Below, piece after piece: positions 1 through 10,136 of a DNA stretch of 64,000 nucleotides. The position numbers and the translations under genes were made by a program. Under the pieces are notes generated by a model. It did not search any database. It saw only the letters and a list, made by a program, of their open reading frames with translations, and was not told the origin of the DNA. The stretch lies in NCBI GenBank assembly GCA_905221615.1, contig CAJNDT010002002.1, positions 682,001 to 746,000 on the forward strand. Reading direction: 5' to 3'. The stretch comes from Symbiodinium sp. CCMP2592 (lineage: Eukaryota > Sar > Dinophyceae > Suessiales > Symbiodiniaceae). Each line of letters opens with the position of its first letter. Positions within the stretch are counted from its first letter, which is position 1.

Positions 1-112
1 GCAAGCAGTGCCAAATCAGGTCTGGTAGACTCGATCTGCTTGGCCAAGCAAGCAGATCTCGAAGCGGTAGCGTTCAGTGGTACCGGCCGCCGCCGGGCGC
101 GGGCGGCCAATG

Positions 113-134
113 GTTTAGGGTTTAGGGTTTAGGG
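113..134 (+). repeat. Interstitial telomere repeat, TTTAGGG x3
   Basis: Three perfect TTTAGGG heptamers in otherwise non-repetitive, GC-rich sequence. Short perfect arrays like this recur across the window and define the telomere motif of the host. Confidence 0.9.
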
Positions 135-985
135 ATCTGAACACCTGTAAGGCCCAAAGTCGAAATCCCAAATCCTACACCCCAGAAGGAATACGGATGT
201 CTGAATTCCACCCGGCCGAGGCGTACAGCGTGATCCCAACTTGCGGCCGTCCGCGGCGACGCTTCGCCACCACTCCTGGTGCCTGGATCATGAACTAACT
301 GATTTTGTGCATGGTCCCTTCAAGGGTTTCTATATTGGTTCCATTAGGAGTTCTCTAAGGTGTTTTGAGGGTCCAGCCGCTACGGCTTTAGTTAGGCGTT
401 TTGGATTTCTTGGCCATAGCATGATTTGCGTATTTATTAAATGGAACTGGTGACAAAGCAAAACATGGTGTTACAAGCGAGTAATGAGTGTCGATGCGTC
501 AGATATTGAAAGAGAGCGATTTTCCAGGGGCCTGGTCTGTGCTCTCCGCTTCAAGATTGAAAGGCTTGGGCTTTGCGAAGGCAAGTTTAGGATTTAGGGG
601 TTAGGACTGCTGTGCCTCCATGCTGTGCAGAGTAATACGCATGAGTGTAATTGGGTGACCCTCCCATAGAACCTTGCAAGATTACAGCGCCCGAAACCTT
701 AATGTACACGAACCCGAAGCGCCAAGCCCCACCATGTACCCTAAACCGACCTTTTTCGTAGGTCGAAGGGTTCAGCCTTCACGCATCTTTTCCCAAGGCT
801 GCATCGGATACCATGCTCCTTCAAGACTCTTACTTCAACAGGGGTCTGTCAGCAGAATACTTACTAGCTGAGCATCCCCTACCCCCTAATATTAAAAGGG
901 GGGCGCCCCCCTCCCAAATAGAACTCGAAAGTGTGTTTTGTATTTGGGTGGTATTTCTATCTCTACTGCCACTTTTGAGGGGTTG
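135..985. other. No recognisable gene
   Basis: Low-complexity intergenic sequence with scattered single TTTAGGG-like words. Open frames here (up to 112 codons) show no domain, no codon bias I can see and no plausible splice frame. Nothing further is supported. Confidence 0.6.
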
Positions 986-987
986 TG

Positions 988-1108
988 TTCTTGCTCCCGC
1001 TCTGGCTCTTGCTCCTGCGCTGGCTTTTGCTCCTGCTTTTGCTCTTGCTCCTGCTCTTGCTCTAACTCCTGCTCTTGCTCTGGCTCTTGCTGTCGCTCTC
1101 GCTCTTAC
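988..1108. repeat. Hexanucleotide-type repeat (GCTCTT/GCTCCT)n
   Basis: About 120 bases of imperfect GCTCYT hexamers. It translates as Ala/Leu-rich or Cys/Ser-rich peptide depending on frame, which explains the open frame over it without a gene. Confidence 0.8.
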
Positions 1109-1144
1109 TGTGCGCCAAGGGTATTTGGAGTTTCGAAACCCTCC

Positions 1145-1288
1145 CCCCTAAACCCTAAACCCCTAAAACCCTAAACCCTAAACCCCTAAACCCTAAACCC
1201 TAAACCCCTAAACCCTAAACCCCTAAACCCTAAACCCTAAACCCCTAAACCCTAAACCCTAAACCCCTAAACCCCTAAACCCTAAACC
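1145..1288 (-). repeat. Interstitial telomere array, CCCTAAA/CCCCTAAA mix
   Basis: About 143 bases of alternating 7-mer (CCCTAAA) and 8-mer (CCCCTAAA) units with few errors. The 7/8-mer mixture recurs at 4094, 11659, 44331 and 55363 on either strand, suggesting a common source such as a chromosome end with variant repeats. Confidence 0.92.
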
Positions 1289-1354
1289 GTAAGTCAGAAT
1301 AGGTCTTAAGGGGCAGGGATGCTTTCGGGATCCTTCACCCCTGTGTCTTGTCAG

Positions 1355-1549
1355 CCCAGAGCCTCCAAAACCCCTCAATTAGGGAATATACCTAGGGTTC
1401 CTTTAAAGGGATCTATAAGGGATCTATAGGGTTTAGGGTTTAGGGGACTCCAAAACCCCTTAATTAAGGAATATACCTTAAATCATATAAGGGATCCTAA
1501 TATAATTTAAGGTATATTCCTTAATTAAGGGGTTTTGGAGGCTCTGGGA
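1355..1549 (+). mobile_element. Family K hairpin element with filler insertion (K1)
   Basis: Family K has TIRs beginning CCCAGAGnCTCCAAnACCCC followed by an inner TTAATTAAGGAATATACC arm. Here the left arm appears twice (about 1362-1392 and again from 1447), separated by about 54 bases of GGATCTATAAGGG-type filler ending in TTTAGGG repeats. The second arm pairs with the right arm, which ends at 1549. It is one of the composite hairpins described in the findings. Confidence 0.85.
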
Positions 1550-1660
1550 GTATTGGAGGGTGTGTTTAATAAAGGGGGGAAGGGATGAGGTCTCGTCTTG
1601 GGGGTCGATTTATGGAAACCCTAACCATCCTAAACTCCAACGAGTGACCCCTAAAACCTA

Positions 1661-1766
1661 AAGGGAACTCCAGAAAGTTGGAATATGGTTTCAGGGTAGG
1701 ATACCCCATAATTCACCATAAAGGGTTTAGGATAATCATATTCCAACTTTCTGGCTTTTACTTTAA
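1661..1766 (-). mobile_element. Family I hairpin element (I1)
   Basis: Family I TIRs contain CCAGAAAGTTGGAATATG and its complement, with outer ends AAAGGGAACT or TAAAAG. The middle carries CCTAAACCC and a TATCCTACCCTGAAACC motif. Non-coding, about 105 bases; six copies in the window, in both orientations. Confidence 0.85.
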
Positions 1767-2340
1767 GTTTATTTTGGTGAGGGGTCTCAACAGCTAGGGG
1801 GCAGTTGAGTTCCCCGGTGGTTGGTCTGAGTGAAAGCCTCTCGGTTCAGTTTGGCGTAATAGGAAGCGCTTATTATCCCCATGCACTTATATTATAATAC
1901 GTCACGATGCGATACTATGCCTTGCCAAACTTTGCTCCTTGTATGCTTACTAGACAACTACACTAGACTATACGTGTCATAAGGTTTGTTCTGCAATCAA
2001 AGGCAAAGACGAACATTCTATACATCTTAAACCCTAGACCAGAAACTCGACATCTGCGCCTCTGCAGGTTTGATTCCTAGTGGTCACCTATGCCGGACTG
2101 CCCCGTTTACGGAGTGAGGCTGTGGCTCTTATAAGGGTCCGATAAGGGTCCGAGCAGACTGGCCTGAGGAAAGAGTAAGACTGTCCCCGAAAGCATAACT
2201 TCTATGATAATTGTAGTTTGCGAAATATGCAGGAAAACGTTCTAAGTATCAAGGCCCTCCACTTTTTTAACGATGCAGGCCTCAGGGTTGGGGATGTGAA
2301 GGTCAGAGAAGAAGTTAAATTAAAAGTCCGCATATATGGG
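1767..2340. other. No recognisable gene
   Basis: Unique-looking sequence without hairpins, long open frames or arrays. Nothing supported. Confidence 0.5.
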
Positions 2341-2610
2341 GTCCTGAATCAACCCTAAACCGAAACCCATAAACCCTAAATCTCACCTACCTTCATCCCC
2401 CCTAAACCCTAAACCCGTAAACCCTAAACCCTAAACCTCCCACCTTTGGAGAGACCTTCACGAATGGTATGCCAACTCTCCCATCCTTCAGCTCAAACTT
2501 CGCCCCAAAGCCTGGAGGGTATGACAGCACATATGGGAGTTTCCGAAAATACGGGGGCCTGATTTAGAGGTTTCGGGTTTAGGGTTTCGGTTTAGGGTTC
2601 AGGTGATAGT
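2341..2610. repeat. Decayed telomere-like patches and a half family B hairpin
   Basis: CCCTAAA-like patches (about 2350-2445) are followed by a solitary family B left end at 2535-2555 (GGGAGTTTCCGAAAAT) with no right partner, then TTTAGGG-like words on the plus strand (2570-2600). Confidence 0.7.
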
Positions 2611-2846
2611 GCATGGGTGCTCCGATCCCCATGCGTGTGCTGGTGTGCGGATAGTTTTGGGAGCCAGGTAACATGCTAGAATGCTGTAAGTCGCAAAAGC
2701 TGGTGAACGCCTTCGGTTTAAACTATAAGTAGCTGCAAGTTTCTAAAATCTTGCATCGCAGCCTCAGTAGGACTTGTTTTTTCAGCGCTGCCGCCAGATC
2801 CGGTTTCAGTGAGCAAGGAAGCAGTACCGCACAAAGCTTGTGTGTG

Positions 2847-3000
2847 CGTTTGTCTGTCTGCCTGCCTACCTGCCTGTCTGTCTGTCTGTCTGAATGTCTC
2901 TCTGTCTGTATGTACGTACGATGCCCGTATGTACGTATGTATGTAAGGATGTGTGTATGTATGAAAAAATGTATACGTATGTCTGTATGTACCTATGCAT
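2847..3000. repeat. Tetranucleotide microsatellite (TGTC/TGTA)n
   Basis: Imperfect CTGT, CTGC and TATG/TACG tetramers over about 150 bases, with a related patch of TAGG/CAGG tetramers at 3051-3125. The open frame through it (Val/Cys/Ser/Leu-rich) is an artefact of the repeat. Confidence 0.85.
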
Positions 3001-3270
3001 CTCGTATTTAACTAACTAAAACTGTTATATGTCGGTGTGTTGTGTAGGAAAGTTAGTTAGGTAGGCAGGCAGGCAGAGAGGTAGGTAGTGAGGTGTGTCG
3101 GTCTGTATGTACGTAGGTATGTCTGTTTTTACAAGTACGCTACACCGGAAGACATGCGGCGCCTAATTCGATGTTTGCCCCCAGCCCCTTGTCGCACGGC
3201 TTTTCTCAACAAGCAGATGAGACTACGCTTGGCGTCAGGTGTTAAGGCGAGCTAAGGTCACTTTAACACA

Positions 3271-3376
3271 AAGGTTCCATATACCCATATACTATATACG
3301 TTGGCCCGAAAGTAACTATATAGGGACTACTTTAAGGCCCATGTATATACTATATAAGTACGTGGACCTTGAGGGT
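3271..3376. mobile_element. Family G hairpin element, diverged (G1)
   Basis: Family G TIRs resemble CCCTAAGGGTCCATGTACCT and enclose TATATACTTTGGCC and GGGACTACnTTAAGGCC. This copy keeps GTATATACTATATAAGTACG near its right end; its outer ends are degraded. Confidence 0.7.
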
Positions 3377-3593
3377 AAGAATCATAAGAAGGATGCTGCT
3401 GAATTGTTATTAGCGCCCGTTTCTGCGAGTCTCTTCATCTCTCTGTACCCTAAACCCCAAACCCAGAACTACTAAACCTCTGAACCCTAAAACCTCTAAA
3501 CCGTAAACCTTCTTATAGAGATTGTAGATACCTTGACTTGCCGGATATGGCACTACCGCCGCTCCAGACGCCCTACAGCCCTCCCTCATAGCT

Positions 3594-3771
3594 TTAAGGA
3601 GCCCTCAAATAGGAACTCTGAACGGAACCTGGGAGCCTATAGATCCCCTTAAAGGAACCCTTAAAGGAACCTATACATCCCCTTAATGGAACCCTTAACG
3701 GAACCTGTACTATAGATCCTCTTATAAGGGAACCCTTAAAGGCACCTAGAGATCCCCAGTAAGGAACCCCT
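3594..3771 (-). repeat. Subtelomere-like filler array (ATAGATCCCTTAAAGGAACC units)
   Basis: About seven imperfect units of the filler repeat (plus-strand reading CTATAGATCCCCTTAAAGG). The same unit, often followed by telomere repeats, forms the insertions inside hairpin elements. Here it stands alone and a family E element begins at its end. Confidence 0.8.
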
Positions 3772-3772
3772 A

Positions 3773-3997
3773 CTTGAAGGCTCATGGGACTTAGTAAGTA
3801 AGGTTATAAGTAGGTTATAATTAGGATAACCCCACTTAGGGGACTTATAACCCCAGTTATAACCTACTTACTAAGTCCCATGATCCTCTAAGTAGTACCC
3901 GAAACCCTAAACCCTATACTTCCCTTTAAGGAACCCTATAGATCCCTTTAAGGAGCCCTTTAAGGAACCTACTTACTAAGTCCCATGATCCTCTAAG
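3773..3997. mobile_element. Family E hairpin element with filler insertion (E1)
   Basis: Family E TIRs are CTTGGAGGATCATGGGACTT and complement, flanked by TA. The element is complete at 3773-3892, then the last 32 bases (3861-3892) are repeated exactly at 3966-3997, separated by 73 bases of CCCTAAA plus TATAGATCCC filler. TA flanks both right ends. Confidence 0.88.
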
Positions 3998-4093
3998 TAA
4001 GGGCCTTAAAGCCCTTTGAAGGACTGGGTCTCCAAAAGGGCAGCCGGTTTTAGCCTCATTGTGGGCTTAGGCGTATACGATACCACAAACGGA

Positions 4094-4192
4094 GGGTTTA
4101 GGGTTTAGGGTTTAGGGTTTAGGGGTTTAGGGGTTTAGGGTTTAGGGGTTTAGGGGTTTAGGGGTTTAGGGTTTAGGGTTTAGGGTTTAGGG
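4094..4192 (+). repeat. Interstitial telomere array, TTTAGGG/TTTAGGGG
   Basis: About 14 uninterrupted 7- and 8-mer units on the plus strand. Confidence 0.93.
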
Positions 4193-4598
4193 CCTTGTTT
4201 CCTGGACAGCCGACAACACATGAAAATCACAAACACTCCAGCCTAAACCTCCCTTGCCATACGCTGAGGCTCCAGGTATGCAAAAAGTTTCTACGGTGGG
4301 CTGGGAGTTTATCAGCACTACCTGCCTTCAAGGCTTTCCTGACCCTAAACCTGTGGGGTGCGAAACCTTAAAATCCTTGAACCCTACACCCTACAAGCCC
4401 TTAACGCCCAAGAATCCTTGAACCCCAAACTCTATAAGACCGTAAACCGGAACCCTAAACCCTATCAGCCTTTAAAGCCTTAAACTCCTTGTAACGCAGT
4501 GCAGCAGGGGGCCTCCTGCCGAAGCTCGAACGAAAGAGCCCTGAGAGCTGAAGGGCTCTCGGAAGTACATTGTAATACGCTTTGTAATAGCATTTAGC

Positions 4599-4708
4599 CT
4601 AGGACCCAGAGTAGGCCCTTATTCCCTTTTTTAAGGTTTAGGTTCCCTTATAAACCCCTTTAAACCAAAAAGGGCACCCTTTTTATTCCTAGGTTACTCT
4701 TAGGTCTG
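4599..4708 (+). mobile_element. Family L hairpin element (L1)
   Basis: Family L TIRs are CTAGGACCCAGAGTAGGCCC and complement. The interior carries TTATTCCCTTTTTTnAGG, CCTTATAAACCCC and a CCCTTTTTATTCCTAGG tract. L1 and the following D1 lie between two copies of a 28-base direct repeat (about 4570-4598 and 4850-4880). Confidence 0.85.
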
Positions 4709-4739
4709 TAGGGTTGTGACTTTGCGCAGATAGGATTTA

Positions 4740-4850
4740 CTAGGAGCCCAGTAGTACCCTTATTCCCTTTTTGTAGTCCTAGGTTCCTTATAAAGGTACC
4801 CAATACCAAAAAGAGAGGCCTTGTTATTCTTAGGTTACTGGGTATCCTAG
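4740..4850 (+). mobile_element. Family D hairpin element (D1)
   Basis: Family D TIRs are CTAGGATGCCCAGTAGTACC and complement. The interior is related to family L: TTATTCCCTTTTTGTAGTCC, CCTTATAAAG and a pyrimidine-rich TTATTCTTAGG stretch. All eight D copies lie in this orientation. Confidence 0.85.
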
Positions 4851-4969
4851 TTGTAATAGGCTTTGTAATAGCCTTTAGCGGTTTAGGGTTTGCATGCTTT
4901 ACGATAGGGTTTAGGGCTGTAGGGTTTAGGGATTTAGGGCTTGCATGGTGTATGTACTATACTTTATGT

Positions 4970-5064
4970 TAGTAGCTCAGTAGGTAACCTTTACCCTTTT
5001 TCTGGCTTTTATCTTATCCGACCATAGTTGAATACCCTAAACCCTAAACCCTAAACCCTAAACC
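4970..5064. repeat. Family O half element followed by CCCTAAA array
   Basis: A family O left end (AGCTCAGTAGGTAACCTTTA, from about 4970) runs to about 5020 and is followed by four CCCTAAA units at 5034-5064. The right half of the hairpin is not visible. Confidence 0.65.
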
Positions 5065-5370
5065 TTAGGATACCCAGCCCCTAAGTTGTTTCGCGATGCC
5101 ACACTATGCTGTGCTATTGGCTATACCATGCGGTACTAGACCATAGTAGAGTAGACGAAACTAGACTATGCTATAATCGCGTCCTTATAGAAGCTAGAAC
5201 GGGGTTTTATATGATCCTTAGGGTTCAAGCTAGATCTCAGAACGTAATGTAGGGGCCTTAGTGGTTTAAAATAGGGCTATACCGGATCAGCTGGGTTCAC
5301 TGTAGATGATTCGAACGGGTTTCCCGGGTAGAGACTCAATATAGCTGCCTTATACTTCGAAAACAGTATG

Positions 5371-5540
5371 CTGAGATGCCCAGTAGCACCCTTATTCCTA
5401 GGACCCAGAGTAGGCCCTTATTCCCTTTTTTAAGGTTCAGGTTCCCTTATAAACCCCTTTAAACCAAAAAGGGCACCCTTTTTATTCCTAGGTTACTCTT
5501 AGGCCTAGATTCCATTTTGGCGGTCCTAGGTTGAGAGGGT
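5371..5540 (+). mobile_element. Family D element interrupted by a family L element (D2)
   Basis: D sequence runs from 5371 to 5397 and resumes at about 5509 with the family D interior (TTTTGGCGGTCCTAGG). A complete L element sits between. The right half of D2 decays after 5535. Confidence 0.8.
5398..5508 (+). mobile_element. Family L hairpin element nested in D2 (L2)
   Basis: Complete L copy with 4-bp flanking duplication ATTC (5394-5397 and 5509-5512). Removing it and one ATTC restores the family D word TTATTCC, which confirms a 4-bp target duplication for family L. Confidence 0.9.
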
Positions 5541-6093
5541 CTCAAGTCACTATAGGCAGCCAGACACTTTACAGTGAAGCCCTTTCGATGGTGTTGTTCA
5601 AGCAGCACATGACGGTTTGGCTTGTGGCTTTCCGTCATCGTCCTGGACCGACGAGATCTTGCTGTACGTTTAGGGTTCGGGGTGTTTAGTGCCTCGGAAT
5701 GCGCTTCACAGGTCAAGGCATATTGTGTTTGGGATTTGGGCTCGCGCCGGGCTTGGGGCATGCATGGAGGCTAAAGGGAGTGAAGGATTCCCCTCCAGGA
5801 GCCGTTTAACTGCAAGTAAGGTGCAATCGTACTTCCGCGATCCTGCGCGGTGATACTCAATCTTCAAGCTTGTGCAGGTGTCCTGAACTCCAAAGTCTTA
5901 CCATAGGGCCCACAATAATCCGAAATAACAGCATTTCGCTGTGTGGTCCGTATATTAGTCCAGTATACGAAAATTACCCGCTCCCCCACCCTTCGAATGC
6001 GGTTCTCATGAAAGAATAAGGCCCCGCCAGTACTTCCACACCCCAGACCCTAAATCCTAACCCTAAACGCTAACTTTGGAGAGACATGAAGGA
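5541..6093. other. No recognisable gene
   Basis: Unique sequence. A 100-codon minus-strand frame (5459-5761) overlaps the L element at one end and has no recognisable motif, so I do not call it. Confidence 0.5.
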
Positions 6094-6203
6094 CCCAGAG
6101 CCTCCAAAACCCCCTAATTAAGGAATATACCTTAAATTACAATAGGATCCCTAATATGATTTAAGGAATATTCCTCAATTAAGGGATATTGGTGTCTTTG
6201 GGG
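6094..6203 (+). mobile_element. Family K hairpin element (K2)
   Basis: Left end CCCAGAGCCTCCAAAACCCC, inner arm TTAAGGAATATACCTTAAAT, centre GGATCCCTAATATGATTTAAGG, slightly degraded right end. Confidence 0.82.
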
Positions 6204-6930
6204 AGCAGACTCAGATGTCGCCGGTACAGGTTTTGCCGCAGTTTTTGCGCCTTTTAGACTGCCCAGAACTGGGACTCATCCCCCCGCATGTGTCACCGAC
6301 AGGTGCGGCCTAGGCTGCCGCCGAATTCATGCGATAGACTGATCGAGGTATATACCGTGTCTTGGTAGAATTTACCATAGTTGAAAAGGTTAACGTTCTT
6401 TGGACTAGGGAACTCAGCCTATAAGACATAATAAACATGTAGTACAGATCGAGACATCTGTGGCGGGGTTTGAAGATTCTAGGGTTTAGGGTGGGGACTG
6501 ATCCAAACAACTGGGTAGGGTCAATGGAGTTGGAGTCCAAGTTTGTTCGATTATGTGTCAGCGAATATGGATTATAACTATTCTCTAACCCCCACTTACT
6601 GCCGCCGATGAACCTTCAAGTAGTGGGTGTTTAGGCTGTACCAGAGAGGAGCATGGGCCCGAGAAGCCTTGAGGATTCAGGGTCTTCCGATGCAGGGCCC
6701 CCCCTAAGGGTTTCATGAAAGATTCTGTAAGGGTTTAGGGTTTGGGATTCCTTCAAAGGTTCTATACGGTTTTCATTCAGGGTTCTATAAGGTTTACCTT
6801 TCTTGCGTCCTTTCGGCTTTGCGACAGAACCAGTGGTGCGTTCAGCACTTGGGTTGCTGTTAAATTCTCGGAAGGTGACCTCGATCCCTGTGTAGAGCTC
6901 TGAGGAACTGCATCTACAGGAACAGAGGAA
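6204..6930. other. No recognisable gene
   Basis: Mostly unique sequence with isolated TTTAGGG words and filler-like GGTTCTATAAGG words near 6755-6795. No open frame is convincing. Confidence 0.5.
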
Positions 6931-6932
6931 CG

Positions 6933-6957
6933 GTTTAGGGTTTAGGGTTTAGGGTTT
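6933..6957 (+). repeat. Interstitial telomere repeat, TTTAGGG x3
   Basis: Three perfect heptamers plus a degenerate one. Confidence 0.9.
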
Positions 6958-7030
6958 TGGGTCTGACCTACCCCCAAGGACGTAGCTGTTTGGACAAGAC
7001 ATGGGCAGTAGCCGTGATGGTCGGTGTAGC

Positions 7031-7138
7031 CCTAAGGGTCCAAGTGCCCCTATAGTGTATGCTTAGGCCTTAAAGTAGTCCTTATATAGGTACATTGGGG
7101 CCAGTGTATATACCATTTGGGTGCATGGACCCTTAGGG
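7031..7138. mobile_element. Family G hairpin element (G2)
   Basis: Ends CCCTAAGGGTCCAAGTGCCC and GGTGCATGGACCCTTAGGG pair over about 20 bases. The centre carries CCTTATATAGGTACATTGGG. Confidence 0.85.
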
Positions 7139-7218
7139 TAGATGAATTTGACAGAGAGAATTACTACGGGGGTATCGGTGATGGGGGCCGGCCTAGTCGC
7201 TGGTGGTGGTCGTGATTA

Positions 7219-7342
7219 TTCTAGGCGTTCTTCTGGTTGGCTCTTTAATCTAAGTACTTTAACTTTCAGTGGTTTCTATATGGACTAGAATAAGGAGGCT
7301 AAAAGTTTAGCTTTTAGGAGGTGTTCACAAGTCAGCCAAGTA
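7219..7342 (+). mobile_element. Family S repeat (S1)
   Basis: About 120-bp element starting CTAGGCGTTCTTCTGGTTGG and ending AAGTCAGCCA, with GTTTCTATATGGACTA in the centre and weak terminal pairing. Related copies lie at 21328 and 60100 in the same orientation. Confidence 0.75.
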
Positions 7343-7545
7343 TTATTATGATGATCTGTTCGGGTCAAACAACCTGACTACCAAACCCTCCGCTACATAG
7401 CCTACAAGCACTACAGCCCTACTCTCAACCACGCAAGTACTGGGCACTGGGACCCTTACTCACTTTTCAGAATCCAGGTTTCTTAGCTTTGGTCGGGTGC
7501 GAGACTGTGAACTCTGTAAACCCAATGGCTTAAGGATACCTTCTC

Positions 7546-7608
7546 AGGGTTTAGGCTTTAGGGTTTAGAACCCTAAACCCCTAAACCCTATATAAACCCT
7601 AAACCCCT
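7546..7608. repeat. Head-to-head telomere repeats
   Basis: Plus-strand TTTAGGG-type units run into CCCTAAA units at about 7568. This polarity (G-rich then C-rich) is the one produced by end-to-end telomere fusion. Confidence 0.8.
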
Positions 7609-7659
7609 CGGGCCTGCACTCCAAAGGCTAAGACCACAAGCTCTCAGCCCTGCACGTTC

Positions 7660-7798
7660 GTTATGTATTTATGTACGCATGCATGCATGTTTGTATGAAC
7701 GAGTGTATGTAAGTATGTGTGGTTATGTCTATATGTATACGCAGAATCAGCTGATACTAGCGATTCCATGTGTCATATTTCTATATAGTAATGAATAC

Positions 7799-7840
<42 letters not shown>

Positions 7841-7866
7841 ACTTAAGTTTACATATATATATATAC
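7660..7866. repeat. Microsatellites: GTAT/GCAT tetramers and (TA)n
   Basis: GTATGTAT/GCATGCAT words at 7660-7740 are followed by a 34-base pure TA tract at 7802-7835 and a second short TA tract at 7852-7865. Confidence 0.9.
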
Positions 7867-8355
7867 ACAGTTGATGATCCTGAACGGTTCAGTGTTGCAT
7901 CAGTCGATCAGTTCCCATTAATTCCCGACCCGAAAACGTAGAGAGCGGATCCTCAGCAGCACAGAATCGACTCATGGGCAAGCTGCCTCCGTAATTTAAG
8001 TCGTTGCACGAAGCCTTGCATACGTCGGTCTGCTGGGTGTCGACCCAGAGCGATCGAGTACATAAGGCAGAAGCCCAAAAGTTGGAAACCCTGTGGCCTC
8101 AATCCCTAAGAGCAAAGTATAGGGAATCCCAGCACGATTTGTCCTTAATTAGGTTTCCAATTTTTTGGAGTTTACAATAGAAGATTTTGGGACCCAAAAC
8201 GCTTCAGATCGGGTTAAGGGTTCAGTCAGGGTTGAGGTTCAGGGATGTTTAGGGTTTATGGTCTCTGGGTTGCCCTAAACCCCTAAAGCCCTAAACCCCC
8301 AATAATAAGGCTTGCGCCTTGCTTCTTGATGTGCTGCAAAGTCCAAGCATGGGTA

Positions 8356-8547
8356 CTTGGAGGATCATGGGACTTAGTAAGTAAGGCTCCTCAAAAAGCA
8401 CCTATAAGGGATCTATGGGGCTTCTATAAGAGTTCTATAAGGAGGATCATGGGACATACTAAGTAAGGTTACAAGTACCTTCATTGGGGTTATGAGTATA
8501 GTTACTCTAATAATAACCCAAGGTACTATGTCCCATGATCCTTTAAG
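8356..8547 (+). mobile_element. Family E hairpin element with filler insertion (E2)
   Basis: The left TIR occurs twice (8359-8386 and 8441-8468, about 28 bases, few mismatches) around 54 bases of filler with AAGGGATCTATGGGG and TTCTATAA words. The second left TIR pairs with the right TIR ending at 8547. TA flanks both outer ends. Confidence 0.85.
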
Positions 8548-8714
8548 TAGGGCATCGTGGAAGCACTTGTGACGTCCACCCAATCCCAAAACGAGCTTCA
8601 GGCCTAAAGCGTAAGCCCCTACGCGTAAGACCTACCAAGAAATTCACCTGCAGGCAAATTTCCTTCAGGGGCTTTTAGAGGGCTGCCGGACTTGGATCAT
8701 CTTTCTGGTTTCTG

Positions 8715-8782
8715 TTGGGTTTAGGGGTTTAGGGCTCAGGGTTTGGAGTTTAGGGGTTTACGGTGTAGGGTTTAGGGTTAAA
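8715..8782 (+). repeat. Decayed TTTAGGG patch
   Basis: Imperfect TTTAGGG/TTTAGGGG units over about 65 bases. Confidence 0.8.
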
Positions 8783-9037
8783 GCCCGATTCGTCAACCCC
8801 CCGTAGCCCCTGCTACATGTTTTAATTATCATCCCTCGAGGAAACCCCAAGCCCTAAGTCCTCATCAACCATCGGCCCGAAGTTCTAGATTCTATATCTC
8901 CTAAACTATGATCTCAAACATGAGCCGAGAAAGCCCTGTCCTAAACTCCGAACTACATCCGAGTTCCGGGTTTTCGAGGCCGGGGATCGAAAGCTTCAGG
9001 GCGTAGGGTTTACCTGGAAATTCAAAGAACCTACCTA

Positions 9038-9222
9038 CGGTTGCATGACCATCCTGGGGTTCCTTTAAAGGGATCTATAAGGATACCTTTAAGGGATCTA
9101 TAGGGTTTTTAGGGTTTAGGGTTTAGGATGATATAAATCCTGCATGACCCGTGATAAGGAATATACCATAATTCCCATAGTTTAGGGTCCTTAAGGTAAT
9201 GCAGGATTTATATCATCAACAG
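9038..9222 (-). mobile_element. Family A hairpin element with filler insertion (A1)
   Basis: Family A TIRs are CGGTTGATGATATAAATCCT and complement, flanked by TA here (9036-9037 and 9223-9224). The left TIR is interrupted near 9052 by about 73 bases of filler ending in TTTAGGG repeats, then restarts at about 9126. The same composite is present in the opposite orientation at 62357-62544. A1 itself interrupts a diverged family Y repeat (about 9012-9036 and 9225-9280). Confidence 0.85.
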
Positions 9223-9674
9223 TATGAAGGGTTCCCTATTATGATTCCTTGTATGAGTCCTTAAAAAGGTAGGGTATTTAGGGTTAAGGTTAAGGTAGGG
9301 TGTAGGGTTTCGGGTTCAGGGCTTTAGGGGTTCAGTGTCTAGGGGTGGACGGGTTTAGGGTTTGGGGCTTACTGAGCCCTGAGGAGCCAAGTGCCCAAGT
9401 AGATTACAGAAGGATCATTTTAGCAGGGATGTAGAAGGCTGCGTCCTGGTATTTTGAGGGTCCAGCTGTCTAAATAGTAGTGGGTTATATGTTCAGAAAT
9501 CATTTGAGAATATTTGGGACCTACAGCCCTGCTTGCTGGGTACTTAAAAAACCTCTGGGTTACCTCATTCCCTCAAGTATCTAACCGCATCAATCCATAA
9601 CCCTCAATCCTTAAGCCCCCAGACTTCAAGCTCACATCTGGAACCCTAAACCCTACACCACAGGCTCATTAGCC

Positions 9675-9781
9675 AGGCTGTTCAGTGGTACACTGTTTTA
9701 CTTTTAGGTTTCTGGGTTCCTACTATAAGATAAAAAGCCTAAAAAGTATATACTTTGTCCCAGTGGGTTACTGAACAGCCT
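9675..9781. mobile_element. Hairpin element related to family O
   Basis: Ends AGGCTGTTCAGT and ACTGAACAGCCT pair perfectly over 12 bases and more loosely inward. The interior contains AAAGTATATACTTTG. Terminal motif and size suggest a relative of family O. Confidence 0.75.
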
Positions 9782-10035
9782 AGTTACCTAGTTAGTCTTT
9801 TCGATTTCCCCACAACTCCCACCAAAGCGAGACTGTTGTGTTTGATCGTTGCCGCCGTCTCCACTCCAGCTTGTATTCATTAACTTAAACCGAACCTGAA
9901 CTCGACACTCTTCGCGGCTGTTCCAAACTCCAAGCCCAAAATCTCAGCAAGCCTAAACCCCGTGAAAGCGCGAAAATCTTCGCAGCTGAAGCCCTAGACC
10001 CTTTCAAGCCCAACATCTTTGCAAGCGAAGCTCTA

Positions 10036-10136
10036 CCTATAGTCTCCATTGTAGTTCCTTTTGGGGGGTTTTATTTTGGGATCCTTAATATAAAAATGGT
10101 TAAACAAAAAACAGGAACTACAATGGAGACTACAGG
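10036..10136. mobile_element. Family H hairpin element (H1)
   Basis: Family H TIRs are CCTATAGTCTCCATTGTAGT and complement, flanked by TA. The centre is GGATCCTTAATATAA. The 70-codon frame starting inside it is incidental. Confidence 0.85.

Noticed and set aside
1145..1288. Possible true chromosome end
   Set aside because: Unique sequence and hairpins lie on both sides, and many such arrays of both strands occur internally, so it is interstitial.
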